The notes under the pieces were generated by a model that saw nothing but the letters and a program-made list of their open reading frames with translations, made no database searches and was not told where the DNA came from. A program made the position numbers and the translations under genes. A stretch of 64,000 nt of DNA from Limnohabitans sp. (GTDB taxonomy: Bacteria > Pseudomonadota > Gammaproteobacteria > Burkholderiales > Burkholderiaceae_C), in contig NZ_JAOASQ010000010.1 in the NCBI RefSeq assembly GCF_030158565.1, positions 19,255-83,254 on the forward strand. The letters are read 5' to 3'. Numbering within the stretch: position 1 is the first letter of the stretch; every line of letters begins with the position of its first letter. This document shows positions 33,019 to 42,885 of this stretch, one piece after another.

Positions 33019-33790
33019 ACGCTTGTCCCTTGAGATAGGGTGAGGCGGGGAAGTTCTTTTCCAACACGCGTTGCGCATCGTTGCGCAAATCCGTCATGCC
33101 CATGGCTTCGTAGGAGCTGATCAGGATCGACAAGGCTTCTTCGTTGGCGGGCACGCCGGGAAAGTCTGAAATTGCTTGCTGTGCGCGGTTGATGGCAGCC
33201 ACATGGGCGCCACGGCTGGCGTAGTAACGCGCCACGTGCACTTCATAAGCCGCCAATGAGTTGACGATGTAGGTCATGCGCTGGCGTGCTTCGGGCGAGT
33301 ATTTCGAATCCGGAAAGCGTGCGCTCAACTCCCGGAAGGATTCATACGCGTCTTTGGCCGCCTTTTGATCGCGCTCGGACAGATCCTGGTCAACGATGGA
33401 GGAGAACAAGCCCAGGTTGTCATTGAAATTGACCAGGCCCTTCAGGTAGAGGGCGTAATCGACGGCCGGGCTGGACGGGTGCAAGCGGATGAAGCGGTCC
33501 AAGGTGGCCACCGCTTGGACTTTGTCGCCCGTTTTGTACTGTGCGAAAGCTTTGTCGATCTGTGCCTGCTGAGCCAACACGGTTCCTGCCGCGCGGCCTT
33601 CGAGTTTTTCGAACATGCCGATGGCCTTGTCCCATGCACCCGAATCAGCATCTTCCTTGGCTTGGCTGTAAATCTTCTCTGGGGACCAGCCCACAGTCAC
33701 ATCTTTGGGCGTGTTCGAGCAGCCTGCCAGCATCAGGCCCGTTGCCAACACCAAGCCGGCTGGAACCATCGATAATCTGTTGCTTTGCAT
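32984..33790 (-). CDS. bamD: Outer membrane assembly lipoprotein BamD (ComL)
   Basis: A 268-residue lipoprotein of the BAM complex that folds beta-barrel proteins into the outer membrane. Lipobox LMLAGC with Cys24 as lipidation site. The rest is built of TPR-like helices (WSPEKIYSQAKEDADSGAWDKAIGMFEKLEGR; DYALYLKGLVNFNDNLGL; DSKYSPEARQRMTYIVNSLAAYEVHVARYYASRGAHVAAINRAQ), with the conserved GLVNF and ARYY blocks. ATG 33790 is chosen so that the signal peptide is short. The C-terminal codons overlap the DinG-like gene tail to tail. Divergent from rluD across a 60-base promoter region. Confidence 0.95.
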   Translation of the reverse strand: MQSNRLSMVPAGLVLATGLMLAGCSNTPKDVTVGWSPEKIYSQAKEDADSGAWDKAIGMFEKLEGRAAGTVLAQQAQIDKAFAQYKTGDKVQAVATLDRFIRLHPSSPAVDYALYLKGLVNFNDNLGLFSSIVDQDLSERDQKAAKDAYESFRELSARFPDSKYSPEARQRMTYIVNSLAAYEVHVARYYASRGAHVAAINRAQQAISDFPGVPANEEALSILISSYEAMGMTDLRNDAQRVLEKNFPASPYLKGQAFKKSKSWWRFW

Positions 33791-33802
33791 CTCTGACGTC
33801 CT

Positions 33803-33830
33803 TGAACTGTTCAATCGAATTGATTATATC
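33803..33830 (+). promoter_or_regulatory. Candidate sigma-70 promoter of rluD
   Basis: TTGAAC (33803-33808), 16-base spacer and TTATAT (33825-33830) between the divergent bamD and rluD starts. Transcription beginning near 33837 would leave a very short leader before the GTG at 33850, which argues against the in-frame TTG at 33820. Confidence 0.55.
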
Positions 33831-33849
33831 GACCACCCCTGAAGCCCAC

Positions 33850-34848
33850 GTGTCTCAAGCCTTGGCGCAAGACGATGTTTTACAAGTCAGTGATGCCGCT
33901 GAGGAAGAGCTTCGCCAAAGCCAGGTGCCCGTGACTTTGCATGGGCAACGCCTGGACCGCGCGCTGGCCCAATTGGTGCCCGAGTTTTCCCGCAATTACC
34001 TGCAGCAACTGATCGAGCAGGGCGATGTCTTGGTGGACGGTCGCGTCACCACCAAGCCGTCGACAAAGGTGCGGCTGGGCCATGCGGTTCAAGTCACCTT
34101 GCGCGCCACACCCCAGTCGAAGGCCTTTGTGCCGGAGGCCATGCCCATTGATGTGGTGTACGAAGATGCCCATTTGCGTGTGATCCACAAGCCTGCGGGT
34201 TTGGTGGTGCATCCTGCACCCGGCAATTGGCAGGGAACGCTGCTCAACGGCTTGCTGGCCCTGGACCCCATGGCCGCAGATGTGCCGCGTGCCGGTATCG
34301 TTCACCGTTTGGACAAGGACACCAGTGGCCTGATGGTGGTGGCCCGCACCCGCCAGGCCATGGATGCTTTGGTGCAGCAAATTGCGGCCCGTGAGGTGCA
34401 TCGCCAATACCTCGCTTTGGCCCACAAACCATGGACGGGGCCTTCACCACGCACCATTGAAGCGCCCATCGGGCGCGATCCGGCCAACCGCTTGCGCATG
34501 GCGGTGGTGGACTTGGCTTACCAGTCAGGCAAAACAGCGGCGACCACCATCGATGTGCTGGACCAGAATGAGCGCGTCTGTCTGGTCCAGTGCACCTTGC
34601 ACACGGGGCGCACGCACCAGATCCGGGTGCACATGGCCCATCTGGGCCATCCCTTGGTGGCGGATGCCGTGTACGGCGGTGCCCCTTTGGCCGGCATGAC
34701 CCGGCAGGCCCTGCATGCCTGGCATCTGGCATTCGAGCACCCGATCACGGGCCAGGCCATTGACCTGCGGATCGCATTGCCCGATGACATGGCCCGCGCC
34801 TTGGCCGATTTGGGCCTCAGTTACAATGCAATTTCACAGGGAGCATGA
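33850..34848 (+). CDS. rluD: Ribosomal large subunit pseudouridine synthase D
   Basis: A 332-residue RluA-family pseudouridine synthase that modifies helix 69 of 23S rRNA (positions 1911, 1915, 1917 in E. coli). It has an S4 domain at the N-terminus (LDRALAQLVPEFSRNYLQQLIEQGDVLVDG), then the catalytic domain with GIVHRLDKDTSGL (catalytic Asp155), RQYLALA and TGRTHQIRVHMAHLGHPLVAD. There is no ATG near the S4 domain; GTG 33850 is the best start. Typical bamD-rluD divergence is a known neighbourhood in proteobacteria, since RluD and the BamD (ComL) gene are commonly adjacent. Confidence 0.94.
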   Translation: MSQALAQDDVLQVSDAAEEELRQSQVPVTLHGQRLDRALAQLVPEFSRNYLQQLIEQGDVLVDGRVTTKPSTKVRLGHAVQVTLRATPQSKAFVPEAMPIDVVYEDAHLRVIHKPAGLVVHPAPGNWQGTLLNGLLALDPMAADVPRAGIVHRLDKDTSGLMVVARTRQAMDALVQQIAAREVHRQYLALAHKPWTGPSPRTIEAPIGRDPANRLRMAVVDLAYQSGKTAATTIDVLDQNERVCLVQCTLHTGRTHQIRVHMAHLGHPLVADAVYGGAPLAGMTRQALHAWHLAFEHPITGQAIDLRIALPDDMARALADLGLSYNAISQGA

Positions 34849-34943
34849 GCTGGCAGCGCCGGTTTGAGCGAATCCAGAGCCAGGCATGTTTGCCAAGGCT
34901 CTCAGAACGGGGTGGTCAAGACGACCACCATCTCTGCACTTTC

Positions 34944-34965
34944 GACGCCGTGAGGCGTCTTTTTC
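34944..34965 (+). terminator. Rho-independent terminator upstream of scpB
   Basis: GACGCC-gtga-GGCGTC followed by TTTTT, about 96 bases after rluD and 18 before the scpB ATG. It either ends the rluD message or attenuates entry into scpB-rluB. Confidence 0.78.
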
Positions 34966-34981
34966 CCGAAAGATTGACACC

Positions 34982-35734
34982 ATGAATACGGCGCAAGCCA
35001 AGCGTGTCCTGGAAACGGCCCTGCTCACGGCAGGCCAGCCTTTGTCATTGCGCGACATGCGCGTTTTATTTGACGATGCACTCGGGGCCGATACCCTGCG
35101 GCAATTGCTGCAAGAGCTTCAACTCGACTGGGCTCAACGAGGCCTGGATCTGGTGGCCGTGGCCAGTGGCTGGCGTTTCCAAAGCCGCCCGGAAATGCGC
35201 GAATACCTGGACCGTTTGCATCCCGAAAAGCCACCCAAGTACACACGTGCGGCGCTGGAAACCTTGGCGATCATTGCCTACCGTCAACCGGTCACGCGTG
35301 GTGACATGGAAGACATCCGCGGTGTGACGATCAACTCTCAGATCCTCAAGCAGCTCGAAGACCGTGGCTGGGTGGAGGTCATTGGTCACCGTGAAACCGT
35401 GGGCCGTCCCGGTTTGTATGCCACCACACGCCAGTTTCTGGACGATCTGGGGCTGGCATCGCTCGATCAGTTGCCCTTGTTGGCACAAACAGATTCCCCG
35501 GCATCTGCCTTGACGGGGTTGGTTGATGAGTTGCCGCTGCAGCCAACCTTGTCGCTTGAAGATGCCATCGAGGCCTTGCCTTCTGCGTTTGTCGCCCCGT
35601 CTTCTGAGTCTCAAGAGAGCTTGGCTTTTGAACCCATTTCTAATGCTTCTGCTGATCAAGCAGAGGCCTCCTTCGCCGTGCCTGACACGTTAATTTCACC
35701 TATTTCGCCCGGCGAAGAATCCCCTAATCCATGA
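34982..35734 (+). CDS. scpB: Segregation and condensation protein B
   Basis: A 250-residue ScpB, a winged-helix protein that binds ScpA and SMC in the condensin complex. N-terminal part [25 protein letters not shown] and [28 protein letters not shown] form the first winged helix; [59 protein letters not shown] forms the second, the strongest family block. The C-terminal ~65 residues are acidic and low-complexity, as in other betaproteobacterial copies. The stop overlaps the rluB ATG (35731-35734). scpA is not in the neighbourhood. Confidence 0.95.
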   Translation: MNTAQAKRVLETALLTAGQPLSLRDMRVLFDDALGADTLRQLLQELQLDWAQRGLDLVAVASGWRFQSRPEMREYLDRLHPEKPPKYTRAALETLAIIAYRQPVTRGDMEDIRGVTINSQILKQLEDRGWVEVIGHRETVGRPGLYATTRQFLDDLGLASLDQLPLLAQTDSPASALTGLVDELPLQPTLSLEDAIEALPSAFVAPSSESQESLAFEPISNASADQAEASFAVPDTLISPISPGEESPNP

Positions 35735-36936
35735 CAGATCACACCCAAGACGACGCCCGTCCTTCCAAACCTGCTGGCCAGCGCGCGCAGTCCCGCAAGC
35801 CGCGCTCCATGTTTGACCCCGAAAGGGCTTACAAGCCGATCGAGCTGTCGGACGTGGTATCCGGTCAATTCGACGAAGACGAGACGGCACCAGAAGAGGC
35901 GGTGGATCTGGGTAAACGTGTGCTGGCCCCTGAGGCGGACTCGCCCAAGCTGCACAAAGTGCTGGCGCAAGCCGGCCTGGGTTCGCGCCTGGAAATGGAA
36001 AAGCTGATCGCCGAAGGCCGCGTCGCGGTCAACAACGAGCCGGCCCATGTGGGTCAGCGCGTTCAGTACGGCGATCAGATCAAGGTCAACGGCAAGCCGC
36101 TGCGCATCCGGATCGATCCGCCGCCAGCCCGTGTGATCGCCTACCACAAGCCCGCTGGCGAGATCGTCAGCCATGACGACCCGCAAAACCGTCCTTCGGT
36201 GTTCCGCAAACTGCCACGCCTGATGAACGGCAAATGGCAGTCGGTGGGCCGTCTGGATTTGAACACCGAAGGTCTGTTGTTGTTCACCAGCTCCGGTGAG
36301 TTGGCCAACCAGTTGATGCACCCCCGCTTTGGCCTGGAGCGTGAGTACGCGGTCCGCGTGCTGGGCGCTTTGAGCAAAGACGAAAAACAAAAACTGCTCG
36401 ACGGCGTGATGCTGGACGACGGCCCGGCCCAGTTTGGCTCGATCGAAGACGGCGGCGGTGAAGGCTCCAACTGCTGGTATCGGGTCACGATTTCCGAAGG
36501 TCGCAACCGCGAAGTCCGCCGCATGATGGAGTCGGTGGGCCACGCTGTCAGCCGGTTGATCCGTATCCGTTATGGCGCGATGGTTTTGCCGCATGGTTTG
36601 CGCCGCGGGGCCTGGCTGGAACTGGACGAGGCCGACATCCGTTCCTTGATGCGTGCGGCGGGTAGCGCCGAGCGTCCTCGCCCCGTCACCGAGCGGCCAG
36701 TCTCCCGTACCAATCGAAATGACCGACGCCCTCGCACGGGCGGCGGTGGTAAAGCTGGCACGGCCGTGCCTCGGGCCAAACCTGCAGCCCAATCGGGCAT
36801 GGGCGGGGCAGCCGCCCAGCCTGAAGCGGTGAAGTCATCGCAAGGTTTCATTGGTGCAGAAAGTTTCAATCGGCTCAAGCGCAACCCGGTCGGCCCTGGC
36901 CGTGGAGGTCGCGGCGGTAGCGGTCGAAGCCGCTGA
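35731..36936 (+). CDS. rluB: Ribosomal large subunit pseudouridine synthase B
   Basis: A 401-residue RsuA-family pseudouridine synthase modifying position 2605 of 23S rRNA. Domains: a ~70-residue charged N-terminal extension, an S4 domain ([29 protein letters not shown]), the catalytic domain with [15 protein letters not shown] (Asp176), [28 protein letters not shown], and a ~100-residue basic Gly/Arg/Pro-rich tail ending [12 protein letters not shown]. The long tail is likely an RNA-binding region common in Burkholderiales. scpB-rluB coupling by ATGA is a conserved arrangement. Confidence 0.95.
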   Translation: MTDHTQDDARPSKPAGQRAQSRKPRSMFDPERAYKPIELSDVVSGQFDEDETAPEEAVDLGKRVLAPEADSPKLHKVLAQAGLGSRLEMEKLIAEGRVAVNNEPAHVGQRVQYGDQIKVNGKPLRIRIDPPPARVIAYHKPAGEIVSHDDPQNRPSVFRKLPRLMNGKWQSVGRLDLNTEGLLLFTSSGELANQLMHPRFGLEREYAVRVLGALSKDEKQKLLDGVMLDDGPAQFGSIEDGGGEGSNCWYRVTISEGRNREVRRMMESVGHAVSRLIRIRYGAMVLPHGLRRGAWLELDEADIRSLMRAAGSAERPRPVTERPVSRTNRNDRRPRTGGGGKAGTAVPRAKPAAQSGMGGAAAQPEAVKSSQGFIGAESFNRLKRNPVGPGRGGRGGSGRSR

Positions 36937-37060
36937 AAACCGGATTTCCTGTGTGCCCTTGTCCCAGAATGAGGGGGATTCGGGAGCTGCGCAGGTTAGA
37001 ATAGTAGGCTTTGCTGAATGGCAAAAATGCTTTAAAAACACTCTGTTAGAGGAAATTACC

Positions 37061-37486
37061 ATGGCTATCGAACGCACTCTCTCCATCATCAAGCCCGACG
37101 CAGTCGCCAAGAACGTCATCGGCCAGATCTACGCTCGTTTTGAAGCTGCTGGCCTGAAAGTGGTCGCTGCCAAGATGGCTCATCTGTCGCGCCGCGAAGC
37201 CGAGCAGTTCTACGCTGTGCACAGCGCACGTCCTTTCTTCAAGGACCTGGTGGACTTCATGATCTCTGGCCCCGTCATGATCCAGGCCTTGGAAGGCGAG
37301 AACGCCATTGCCAAGAACCGTGACCTGATGGGCGCAACCGATCCCAAGAAGGCCGACGCTGGCACCATCCGTGCTGACTTCGCTGACAGCATCGATGCCA
37401 ACGCTGTGCACGGCTCTGACGCCCCTGAAACTGCTGCTGTGGAAGTTGCTTTCTTCTTCCCCGGCATGAACGTTTACGCACGCTGA
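37061..37486 (+). CDS. ndk: Nucleoside diphosphate kinase
   Basis: A 141-residue NDK with the normal length. It transfers the gamma-phosphate of ATP to nucleoside diphosphates through a phosphohistidine: His117 in NAVHGSD, the exact family active site. KPDAVAKN near the start and [17 protein letters not shown] are conserved. GAGGA lies upstream of the ATG. It heads the conserved block ndk-rlmN-rodZ-ispG-hisS-yfgM-bamB-der. The 124 bases upstream contain a TAGAAT box (36997-37002) that could be a -10 element without a convincing -35. Confidence 0.97.
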   Translation: MAIERTLSIIKPDAVAKNVIGQIYARFEAAGLKVVAAKMAHLSRREAEQFYAVHSARPFFKDLVDFMISGPVMIQALEGENAIAKNRDLMGATDPKKADAGTIRADFADSIDANAVHGSDAPETAAVEVAFFFPGMNVYAR

Positions 37487-37518
37487 TTGCGTCGCGGCTC
37501 CAGCGCGACCCTATCCGT

Positions 37519-38658
37519 ATGACGGCCAACCTTCTCGAATTTGACCTGGAAGGTCTGGCCGTTTTTTGTGACGGATTGGGCGAAAAGCGCTTTCGAGCCA
37601 CCCAGCTGTTCCGCTGGATTCACCAGCGGGGCGCTTCTGATTTCGATCAGATGAGCGATTTGGCGAAATCTTTGCGCCAAAAGCTCAAATCTCACGCGCA
37701 CGTTTCGGCGCTGCCCGTGATCAGTCAACACATTTCTGCCGACGGCACCATCAAATGGCTGTTCGACGTCGGCGATGGCAATGCCATTGAATCGGTGTTC
37801 ATCCCAGAAGACGACCGGGGCACTTTGTGCGTTTCTTCCCAGGCCGGTTGCGCTGTGGGCTGCCGGTTTTGTTCCACCGGGCACCAGGGCTTCAGTCGCA
37901 ATTTGACGACTGGTGAAATCCTGGCGCAGTTGTGGTTTGCCGAACATTTCCTGCGCAAGCATTTGGGCACCGATGACCGCGTCATTTCCAACGTGGTGAT
38001 GATGGGCATGGGCGAGCCGCTGCAAAACTACTCTGCTCTGGTGCCCGCATTGCGCACCATGCTCGACGACCACGGTTATGGTTTGTCGCGCCGCCGCGTG
38101 ACGGTGTCCACCTCGGGCGTTGTGCCCATGATCGAGCGGCTCTCGGCCGATTGTCCTGTTGCGTTGGCCGTGTCCTTGCACGCGCCGGGCGATGCGCTGC
38201 GCGACAACCTGGTGCCGCTCAACCGCAAATACCCACTGGATGAACTCATGCAAGCTTGCATCGCTTATTTGGCGCATGCACCACGTGACTTCATCACCTT
38301 TGAATATTGCATGCTCGATGGCGTCAATGACCAGCCCGAGCATGCCGAGCAATTGATTGATTTGGTGCAAAAACATGCCCGTCAGGGTTTGCGTTGCAAA
38401 TTCAATTTGATCCCTTTCAATCCTTTTCCGGCCTCGGGTTTGCTGCGCTCACCCCATGCCCGCGTTCAGGCGTTTGCCAAGTCCTTGCAAGATGCGGGCT
38501 TGGTCACGACCGTGCGCAAAACCCGTGGTGACGACATTGACGCCGCTTGCGGTCAATTGGCCGGTGACGTGAAAGACCGCACGCAAGTGCAAAGCCGCAT
38601 GGCACAGCAGCGCACCATCCCCTTGGTGCCTGTGAATTCTTTTAATTCCCAAGCTTGA
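37519..38658 (+). CDS. rlmN: Dual-specificity 23S rRNA A2503 / tRNA A37 C2-methyltransferase (radical SAM)
   Basis: A 379-residue radical SAM enzyme. The 4Fe-4S motif is CAVGCRFC (Cys111, Cys115, Cys118). A conserved Cys in [10 protein letters not shown] near residue 345 is the methylated cysteine used for C2 methylation. [15 protein letters not shown] and [17 protein letters not shown] are family blocks. It starts 32 bases after ndk. The following gene is rodZ, only six bases away: the TPR gene pilF/pilW that commonly lies between the two in related bacteria is missing here. Confidence 0.96.
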   Translation: MTANLLEFDLEGLAVFCDGLGEKRFRATQLFRWIHQRGASDFDQMSDLAKSLRQKLKSHAHVSALPVISQHISADGTIKWLFDVGDGNAIESVFIPEDDRGTLCVSSQAGCAVGCRFCSTGHQGFSRNLTTGEILAQLWFAEHFLRKHLGTDDRVISNVVMMGMGEPLQNYSALVPALRTMLDDHGYGLSRRRVTVSTSGVVPMIERLSADCPVALAVSLHAPGDALRDNLVPLNRKYPLDELMQACIAYLAHAPRDFITFEYCMLDGVNDQPEHAEQLIDLVQKHARQGLRCKFNLIPFNPFPASGLLRSPHARVQAFAKSLQDAGLVTTVRKTRGDDIDAACGQLAGDVKDRTQVQSRMAQQRTIPLVPVNSFNSQA

Positions 38659-38664
38659 TGACTG

Positions 38665-39597
38665 ATGACCGATAGCCTTTCCCCACCATCGGCCGAGTTG
38701 GCACAAACGCAAACCGTCACACCAAACCAGACGGCGGGTCAATTGATCTGTGCCGCACGCATGGCAAAGGGGATGCACACGGCTTTGTTATCGGTGACTT
38801 TGAAAGTTCCGGTTCGGCAGCTTGAGGCGCTGGAAGCCGATCAATACGATGCATTCAAAGGGCCGGTCTTCGTGCGGGCATTGGCGTCCAGTGTTTGTCG
38901 TCATTTGCAAATGGATCCAACGCCGGTGTTGGCCTTGTTGCCACCATCTGCGGATCGTTTGCCCTTGCACCGTCCCAGCTTGGAACCCCTGACATCCGAA
39001 AAATCGATGCGAGCAGGTCGCTTGGCCTTTTTTCGCAGCATTCCCATCCAAACGGTGAGCATCGCTGTCTTGATGTTGGCGTTGATTGCCGCTTTGTTGT
39101 GGATGCCATCTCCTTCGACCTGGTCATGGTGGCCGTCAGCGTCCAAAGAGGCCGTATCGGCGGATCAAGTGGTGCAGCTTTTGCCAGCACCTGAACCAGT
39201 GACGTCCGAGCCCGTGCCAGCTGTTCCAGCCGAGGCAATCGAGCCCATACCCGCTTTTCAGCCGCCTGCTGCCGCGCCAGCAGCTTCTGTTCCTCAAACG
39301 GTGATGGTCGCACCAGTCTCTGTGACTTCAGTGCTGCCTGCAAATGCGGCCTCAGCAGGCGCTTCGCTGGGTTTTTCAGCGACCAGCGATAGCTGGATCG
39401 AAATACGCAACAGCAGGAACCAAGTGTTGTGGAGTCGTGTGGTTCATGCAGGTGAGAGCTTTGACGTTCAATACCCGCTGCCTTTGAGTGTGGTGGTCGG
39501 TCGGGCCAGCGTGGTGCGCATGACCTACAAAGGCAAACCCTTTGATCTGTCACCCCACACCAAGGTGACCGTAGCCCGTTTCGAGGTGAAAGAATGA
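38665..39597 (+). CDS. rodZ: RodZ-like cytoskeletal helix-turn-helix membrane protein
   Basis: A 310-residue protein with the RodZ layout: a cytoplasmic helix-turn-helix domain (about 24-95, [59 protein letters not shown]), a single membrane segment (about 128-147, [18 protein letters not shown]), an Ala/Pro/Val-rich linker, and a C-terminal periplasmic domain (about 230-305, [34 protein letters not shown]). RodZ links MreB to the cell wall machinery. The position before ispG supports the call. The stop overlaps the ispG ATG (39594-39597). Confidence 0.9.
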   Translation: MTDSLSPPSAELAQTQTVTPNQTAGQLICAARMAKGMHTALLSVTLKVPVRQLEALEADQYDAFKGPVFVRALASSVCRHLQMDPTPVLALLPPSADRLPLHRPSLEPLTSEKSMRAGRLAFFRSIPIQTVSIAVLMLALIAALLWMPSPSTWSWWPSASKEAVSADQVVQLLPAPEPVTSEPVPAVPAEAIEPIPAFQPPAAAPAASVPQTVMVAPVSVTSVLPANAASAGASLGFSATSDSWIEIRNSRNQVLWSRVVHAGESFDVQYPLPLSVVVGRASVVRMTYKGKPFDLSPHTKVTVARFEVKE

Positions 39598-40859
39598 ACT
39601 CAGCCATTGCCATTGCTGCACCTGCCAGCCGCACCAGTCGCCAGTCCCGCGTGGTCTGGGGTTCGCGGGTGGTCACTGTGGGCGGCGGCGCCCCCGTGCG
39701 CGTGCAGTCCATGACCAACACCGACACGGTCGACGTGATCGGCACGGCCATTCAGGTCAAGGAACTCGCTTTGGCAGGTTCCGAGATGGTGCGCATCACT
39801 GTGAACACGCCCGAAGCCGCCGAGGCTGTGCCGCACATCCGCGACCAACTCGACAAAATGGGCATTGACGTGCCCTTGATTGGCGACTTCCATTACAACG
39901 GCCACCGCCTGCTGACCGACTACCCGGCATGTGCCGAGGCCTTGTCCAAATACCGCATCAACCCCGGCAACGTGGGCAAAGGCGACAAGCGTGATGTGCA
40001 GTTCGGTCAGATGATCGAAGCGGCCATGCGTTTTGACAAAGCCATCCGCATCGGCGTGAACTGGGGCAGCCTGGACCAGGAATTGCTGGCCGAGTTGATG
40101 GACACCAACAGCCAGCGTGCCCAGCCTTGGGAAGCCCGGCAGGTCATGTACGAGGCCTTGATCACTTCGGCCATCACATCCGCTCAGCGCGCCGAGGCCA
40201 TGGGCATGAACGGTGCCCAGATTGCCCTGTCGTGCAAGGTCTCGGGTGTGCAGGATTTGATTTCGGTTTACCGCGAATTGGGCCGCCGCTGCGACTATCC
40301 GCTGCACCTGGGCTTGACCGAAGCGGGCATGGGCACCAAGGGTACGGTGGCTTCGGCTGCGGCGCTGTCGGTGCTCTTGCAAGAGGGGATTGGCGACACC
40401 ATCCGCGTGTCGCTGACGCCCCAGCCTGGCGAAGCGCGCACACAAGAGGTGGTGATCGCGTCTGAAATTTTGCAATCGTTGGGCTTGCGTATTTTTGTGC
40501 CCAGCGTCACCGCTTGCCCCGGCTGCGGCCGCACCACCAGCAGCACCTTTCAAGAGCTGGCCAAGCAAATCGACGACTTTTTGCGCGCCCAGATGCCCGT
40601 CTGGCGTGTGCGCTACCCGGGGGTGGAAAACCTCAAGGTGGCGGTGATGGGCTGCATCGTCAACGGCCCAGGCGAGAGCAAGCACGCTGACATCGGCATC
40701 AGTTTGCCGGGCACCGGCGAAGCGCCCGCCGCACCGGTCTTCATCGACGGTGAAAAGCGCCTGACCTTGCGCGGCGAGGGCATTGCGCAAGAGTTTCAGG
40801 TGCTGGTTGAAAACTACATTGAGAACCGTTTTGGTTCCGGATCTGCTGAGAAAAAATGA
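39594..40859 (+). CDS. ispG: 4-hydroxy-3-methylbut-2-en-1-yl diphosphate synthase (GcpE)
   Basis: A 421-residue 4Fe-4S enzyme of the non-mevalonate isoprenoid pathway, converting MEcPP to HMBPP. An N-terminal TIM barrel ([67 protein letters not shown]) is followed by the C-terminal cluster domain with CPGCGRTT and [21 protein letters not shown], giving the three cysteine ligands. The long insertion of the beta/gamma type is modest. Overlaps rodZ upstream and hisS downstream by four bases each. Confidence 0.97.
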   Translation: MNSAIAIAAPASRTSRQSRVVWGSRVVTVGGGAPVRVQSMTNTDTVDVIGTAIQVKELALAGSEMVRITVNTPEAAEAVPHIRDQLDKMGIDVPLIGDFHYNGHRLLTDYPACAEALSKYRINPGNVGKGDKRDVQFGQMIEAAMRFDKAIRIGVNWGSLDQELLAELMDTNSQRAQPWEARQVMYEALITSAITSAQRAEAMGMNGAQIALSCKVSGVQDLISVYRELGRRCDYPLHLGLTEAGMGTKGTVASAAALSVLLQEGIGDTIRVSLTPQPGEARTQEVVIASEILQSLGLRIFVPSVTACPGCGRTTSSTFQELAKQIDDFLRAQMPVWRVRYPGVENLKVAVMGCIVNGPGESKHADIGISLPGTGEAPAAPVFIDGEKRLTLRGEGIAQEFQVLVENYIENRFGSGSAEKK

Positions 40860-42196
40860 GCGAGTCGCTGAAAGAAAACACACCGCAAAAAGCTGAAAAA
40901 GCCGCCAAGCCCCAGAAGCTGGTGGGCGTCAAGGGCATGAACGACATCCTGCCGCCCGATTCGGCCCGTTGGGAATGGCTGGAGGGCCAGGTGCGCGAGC
41001 TGATGGCGCGCTATGCCTACCGCAATGTGCGCTTGCCCATCGTCGAACCCACGGCGCTGTTTGTGCGCGGCCTGGGTGAGGTGACCGACATCGTTGAAAA
41101 GGAGATGTACTCCTTTGAAGACCGTTTGAACGGCGAACAACTGACCCTGCGCCCCGAGGGCACGGCCGGTTTGGTGCGCTCGGTGGTCGAGCACAACCTG
41201 CTGTACGAAGGCGGCAAGCGCCTGTATTACATGGGCCCCATGTTCCGCCATGAGCGCCCACAGCGTGGCCGTTACCGACAGTTCCACCAGATCGGTGCCG
41301 AGGTGCTGGGTTTTGGTGGCCCCGAGGTCGATGCCGAGCTGATTTTGCTGGCCAACGACCTGTGGAAGGTGCTGGGCCTGAAAGACGTGCGTCTGGAACT
41401 CAACAGCCTGGGTCAACCGGCTGAGCGCCAGGCCCATCGCGCCGCGCTGATCGCTCACCTAGAAAAACACAGCGATGTGCTCGACGAAGAAGCCAAGCGC
41501 CGCCTGCACAGCAACCCGCTGCGCATTCTGGACACCAAGAACCCGGCCATGCAAAGCGTGGTCGAGGCCGCGCCCCGTTTGCTCGACTTTTTGGGTGAAG
41601 CGTCATTGGCGCACTTCAATGCGGTCAAGGCCATCCTGGACGCCAATGGCGTGGCCTACAGCATCAACCCGCGCTTGGTGCGGGGCATGGACTACTACAA
41701 CCTCACGGTGTTCGAGTTCATCACCACCAGCCTGGGCTCGCAAGGCACCATCTGCGGTGGTGGCCGATACGATTACCTGATTGAGCAAGTGGGCGGCAAG
41801 CCGTCGCCTGCCGTGGGCTGGGCGCTGGGCGTCGAGCGCGTGCTCGAACTCATCAAGGAGCAGGGCGAGGCATTGCCTGATCTGGCCCCCGATGTGTACG
41901 CCATCGTCCCCGAAACCGCCACTTTGCCCGTGGCCATGCAAGTGCTGCAGGCTTTGCGCACGCAAGGCGTGTCGGCCCAAATGCATGCAGGCAGTGGCGA
42001 AGGCATGGGCAGCATGAAGTCGCAATTCAAAAAAGCCGATGGCAGCGGTGCCCGTTTTGCCCTGATTTTCGGGGGTGATGAATTGGCCAACGGACAGGTC
42101 ACGGTCAAGTCTTTGCGCGATGGCCTCGGCGCTCAACGGACGGAGTCCCTGGCCCATGTCGCCGATTGGGCCCAGAGCCTACAATCCCCTCATTAA
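40856..42196 (+). CDS. hisS: Histidyl-tRNA synthetase
   Basis: A 446-residue class II aminoacyl-tRNA synthetase that charges tRNA-His. Motif 1 [15 protein letters not shown], motif 2 [30 protein letters not shown], the histidine signature [15 protein letters not shown] and motif 3 [14 protein letters not shown] are all present. The C-terminal anticodon domain is seen in [23 protein letters not shown]. About 20 charged residues precede the usual start. The ATG overlaps the ispG stop. A paralogous regulatory gene, hisZ, lies at 49548. Confidence 0.97.
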   Translation: MSESLKENTPQKAEKAAKPQKLVGVKGMNDILPPDSARWEWLEGQVRELMARYAYRNVRLPIVEPTALFVRGLGEVTDIVEKEMYSFEDRLNGEQLTLRPEGTAGLVRSVVEHNLLYEGGKRLYYMGPMFRHERPQRGRYRQFHQIGAEVLGFGGPEVDAELILLANDLWKVLGLKDVRLELNSLGQPAERQAHRAALIAHLEKHSDVLDEEAKRRLHSNPLRILDTKNPAMQSVVEAAPRLLDFLGEASLAHFNAVKAILDANGVAYSINPRLVRGMDYYNLTVFEFITTSLGSQGTICGGGRYDYLIEQVGGKPSPAVGWALGVERVLELIKEQGEALPDLAPDVYAIVPETATLPVAMQVLQALRTQGVSAQMHAGSGEGMGSMKSQFKKADGSGARFALIFGGDELANGQVTVKSLRDGLGAQRTESLAHVADWAQSLQSPH

Positions 42197-42219
42197 TTTG
42201 CGCATTCACGCTCTACACC

Positions 42220-42885
42220 ATGTCCAACGCACTCGATCTCGAAGAACAAGAACAACTTGACCAGCTCAAACACTTCTGGAAAACCTGGGGCAACCTGATT
42301 TCCTGGGTGCTGATTGCGGTCCTGGGCGGCTATGCCGCCTGGAATGGTTACCAGTATTGGCAGCGGACGCAGGCAGTCAAAGCTTCTGTCCTTTACGATG
42401 AGGTCGATCGCGCGGTGGCTTCAGGCGATTTGGCGCGCGTTGAGCGCAGCTTGGCAGACATGAAAGACAAGTTCGGTTCAACTCAGTTCGCACAACAAGC
42501 GGCTTTGTTGGCCGCAAAAACTTTGCAGTCGCAAGGCAAATCTGACGCTGCACGTGCAGCCTTGCTCTGGGTTGCTGAAACTGCCGCAGACGAAGCCTAC
42601 CGCGATGTGGCACGTTTGCGCCTTGCAGGCATGCAATTGGATGTCAAGGGCTACGATGAAGCTTTGAAGCAATTGAGTTCATCGTTCACGCCTGCCATGG
42701 CAGGTCTGGCTGCGGACTTGCGCGGTGACGTCTTGCAAGCCAAGGGCCAGTCAGATCTGGCAGTTTCTGCCTACCAGCAAGCTTGGACTCAATTGGCGGA
42801 TAGCCCCGATTACCGTCGCCTGGTCCAGGCCAAGCTCAACGCTTTGGGTGCAGACCCTCAATCCTCGGTGGAGCGCAAGAAGTGA
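42220..42885 (+). CDS. yfgM: YfgM-like TPR membrane-anchored protein
   Basis: A 221-residue protein of the YfgM/ancillary SecYEG translocon subunit family. The N-terminus (NALDLEEQEQLDQLKHFWKTWGNLISWVLIAVLGGYAAWNGYQYW) holds a short cytoplasmic segment and one membrane helix at about 23-42; the rest is TPR-like helices in the periplasm (LADMKDKFGSTQFAQQAALLAAKTLQSQGKSDAARAALLWV). It links translocon and periplasmic chaperones. Position between hisS and bamB is the conserved one. The stop overlaps the bamB GTG (42882-42885). Confidence 0.92.
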   Translation: MSNALDLEEQEQLDQLKHFWKTWGNLISWVLIAVLGGYAAWNGYQYWQRTQAVKASVLYDEVDRAVASGDLARVERSLADMKDKFGSTQFAQQAALLAAKTLQSQGKSDAARAALLWVAETAADEAYRDVARLRLAGMQLDVKGYDEALKQLSSSFTPAMAGLAADLRGDVLQAKGQSDLAVSAYQQAWTQLADSPDYRRLVQAKLNALGADPQSSVERKK

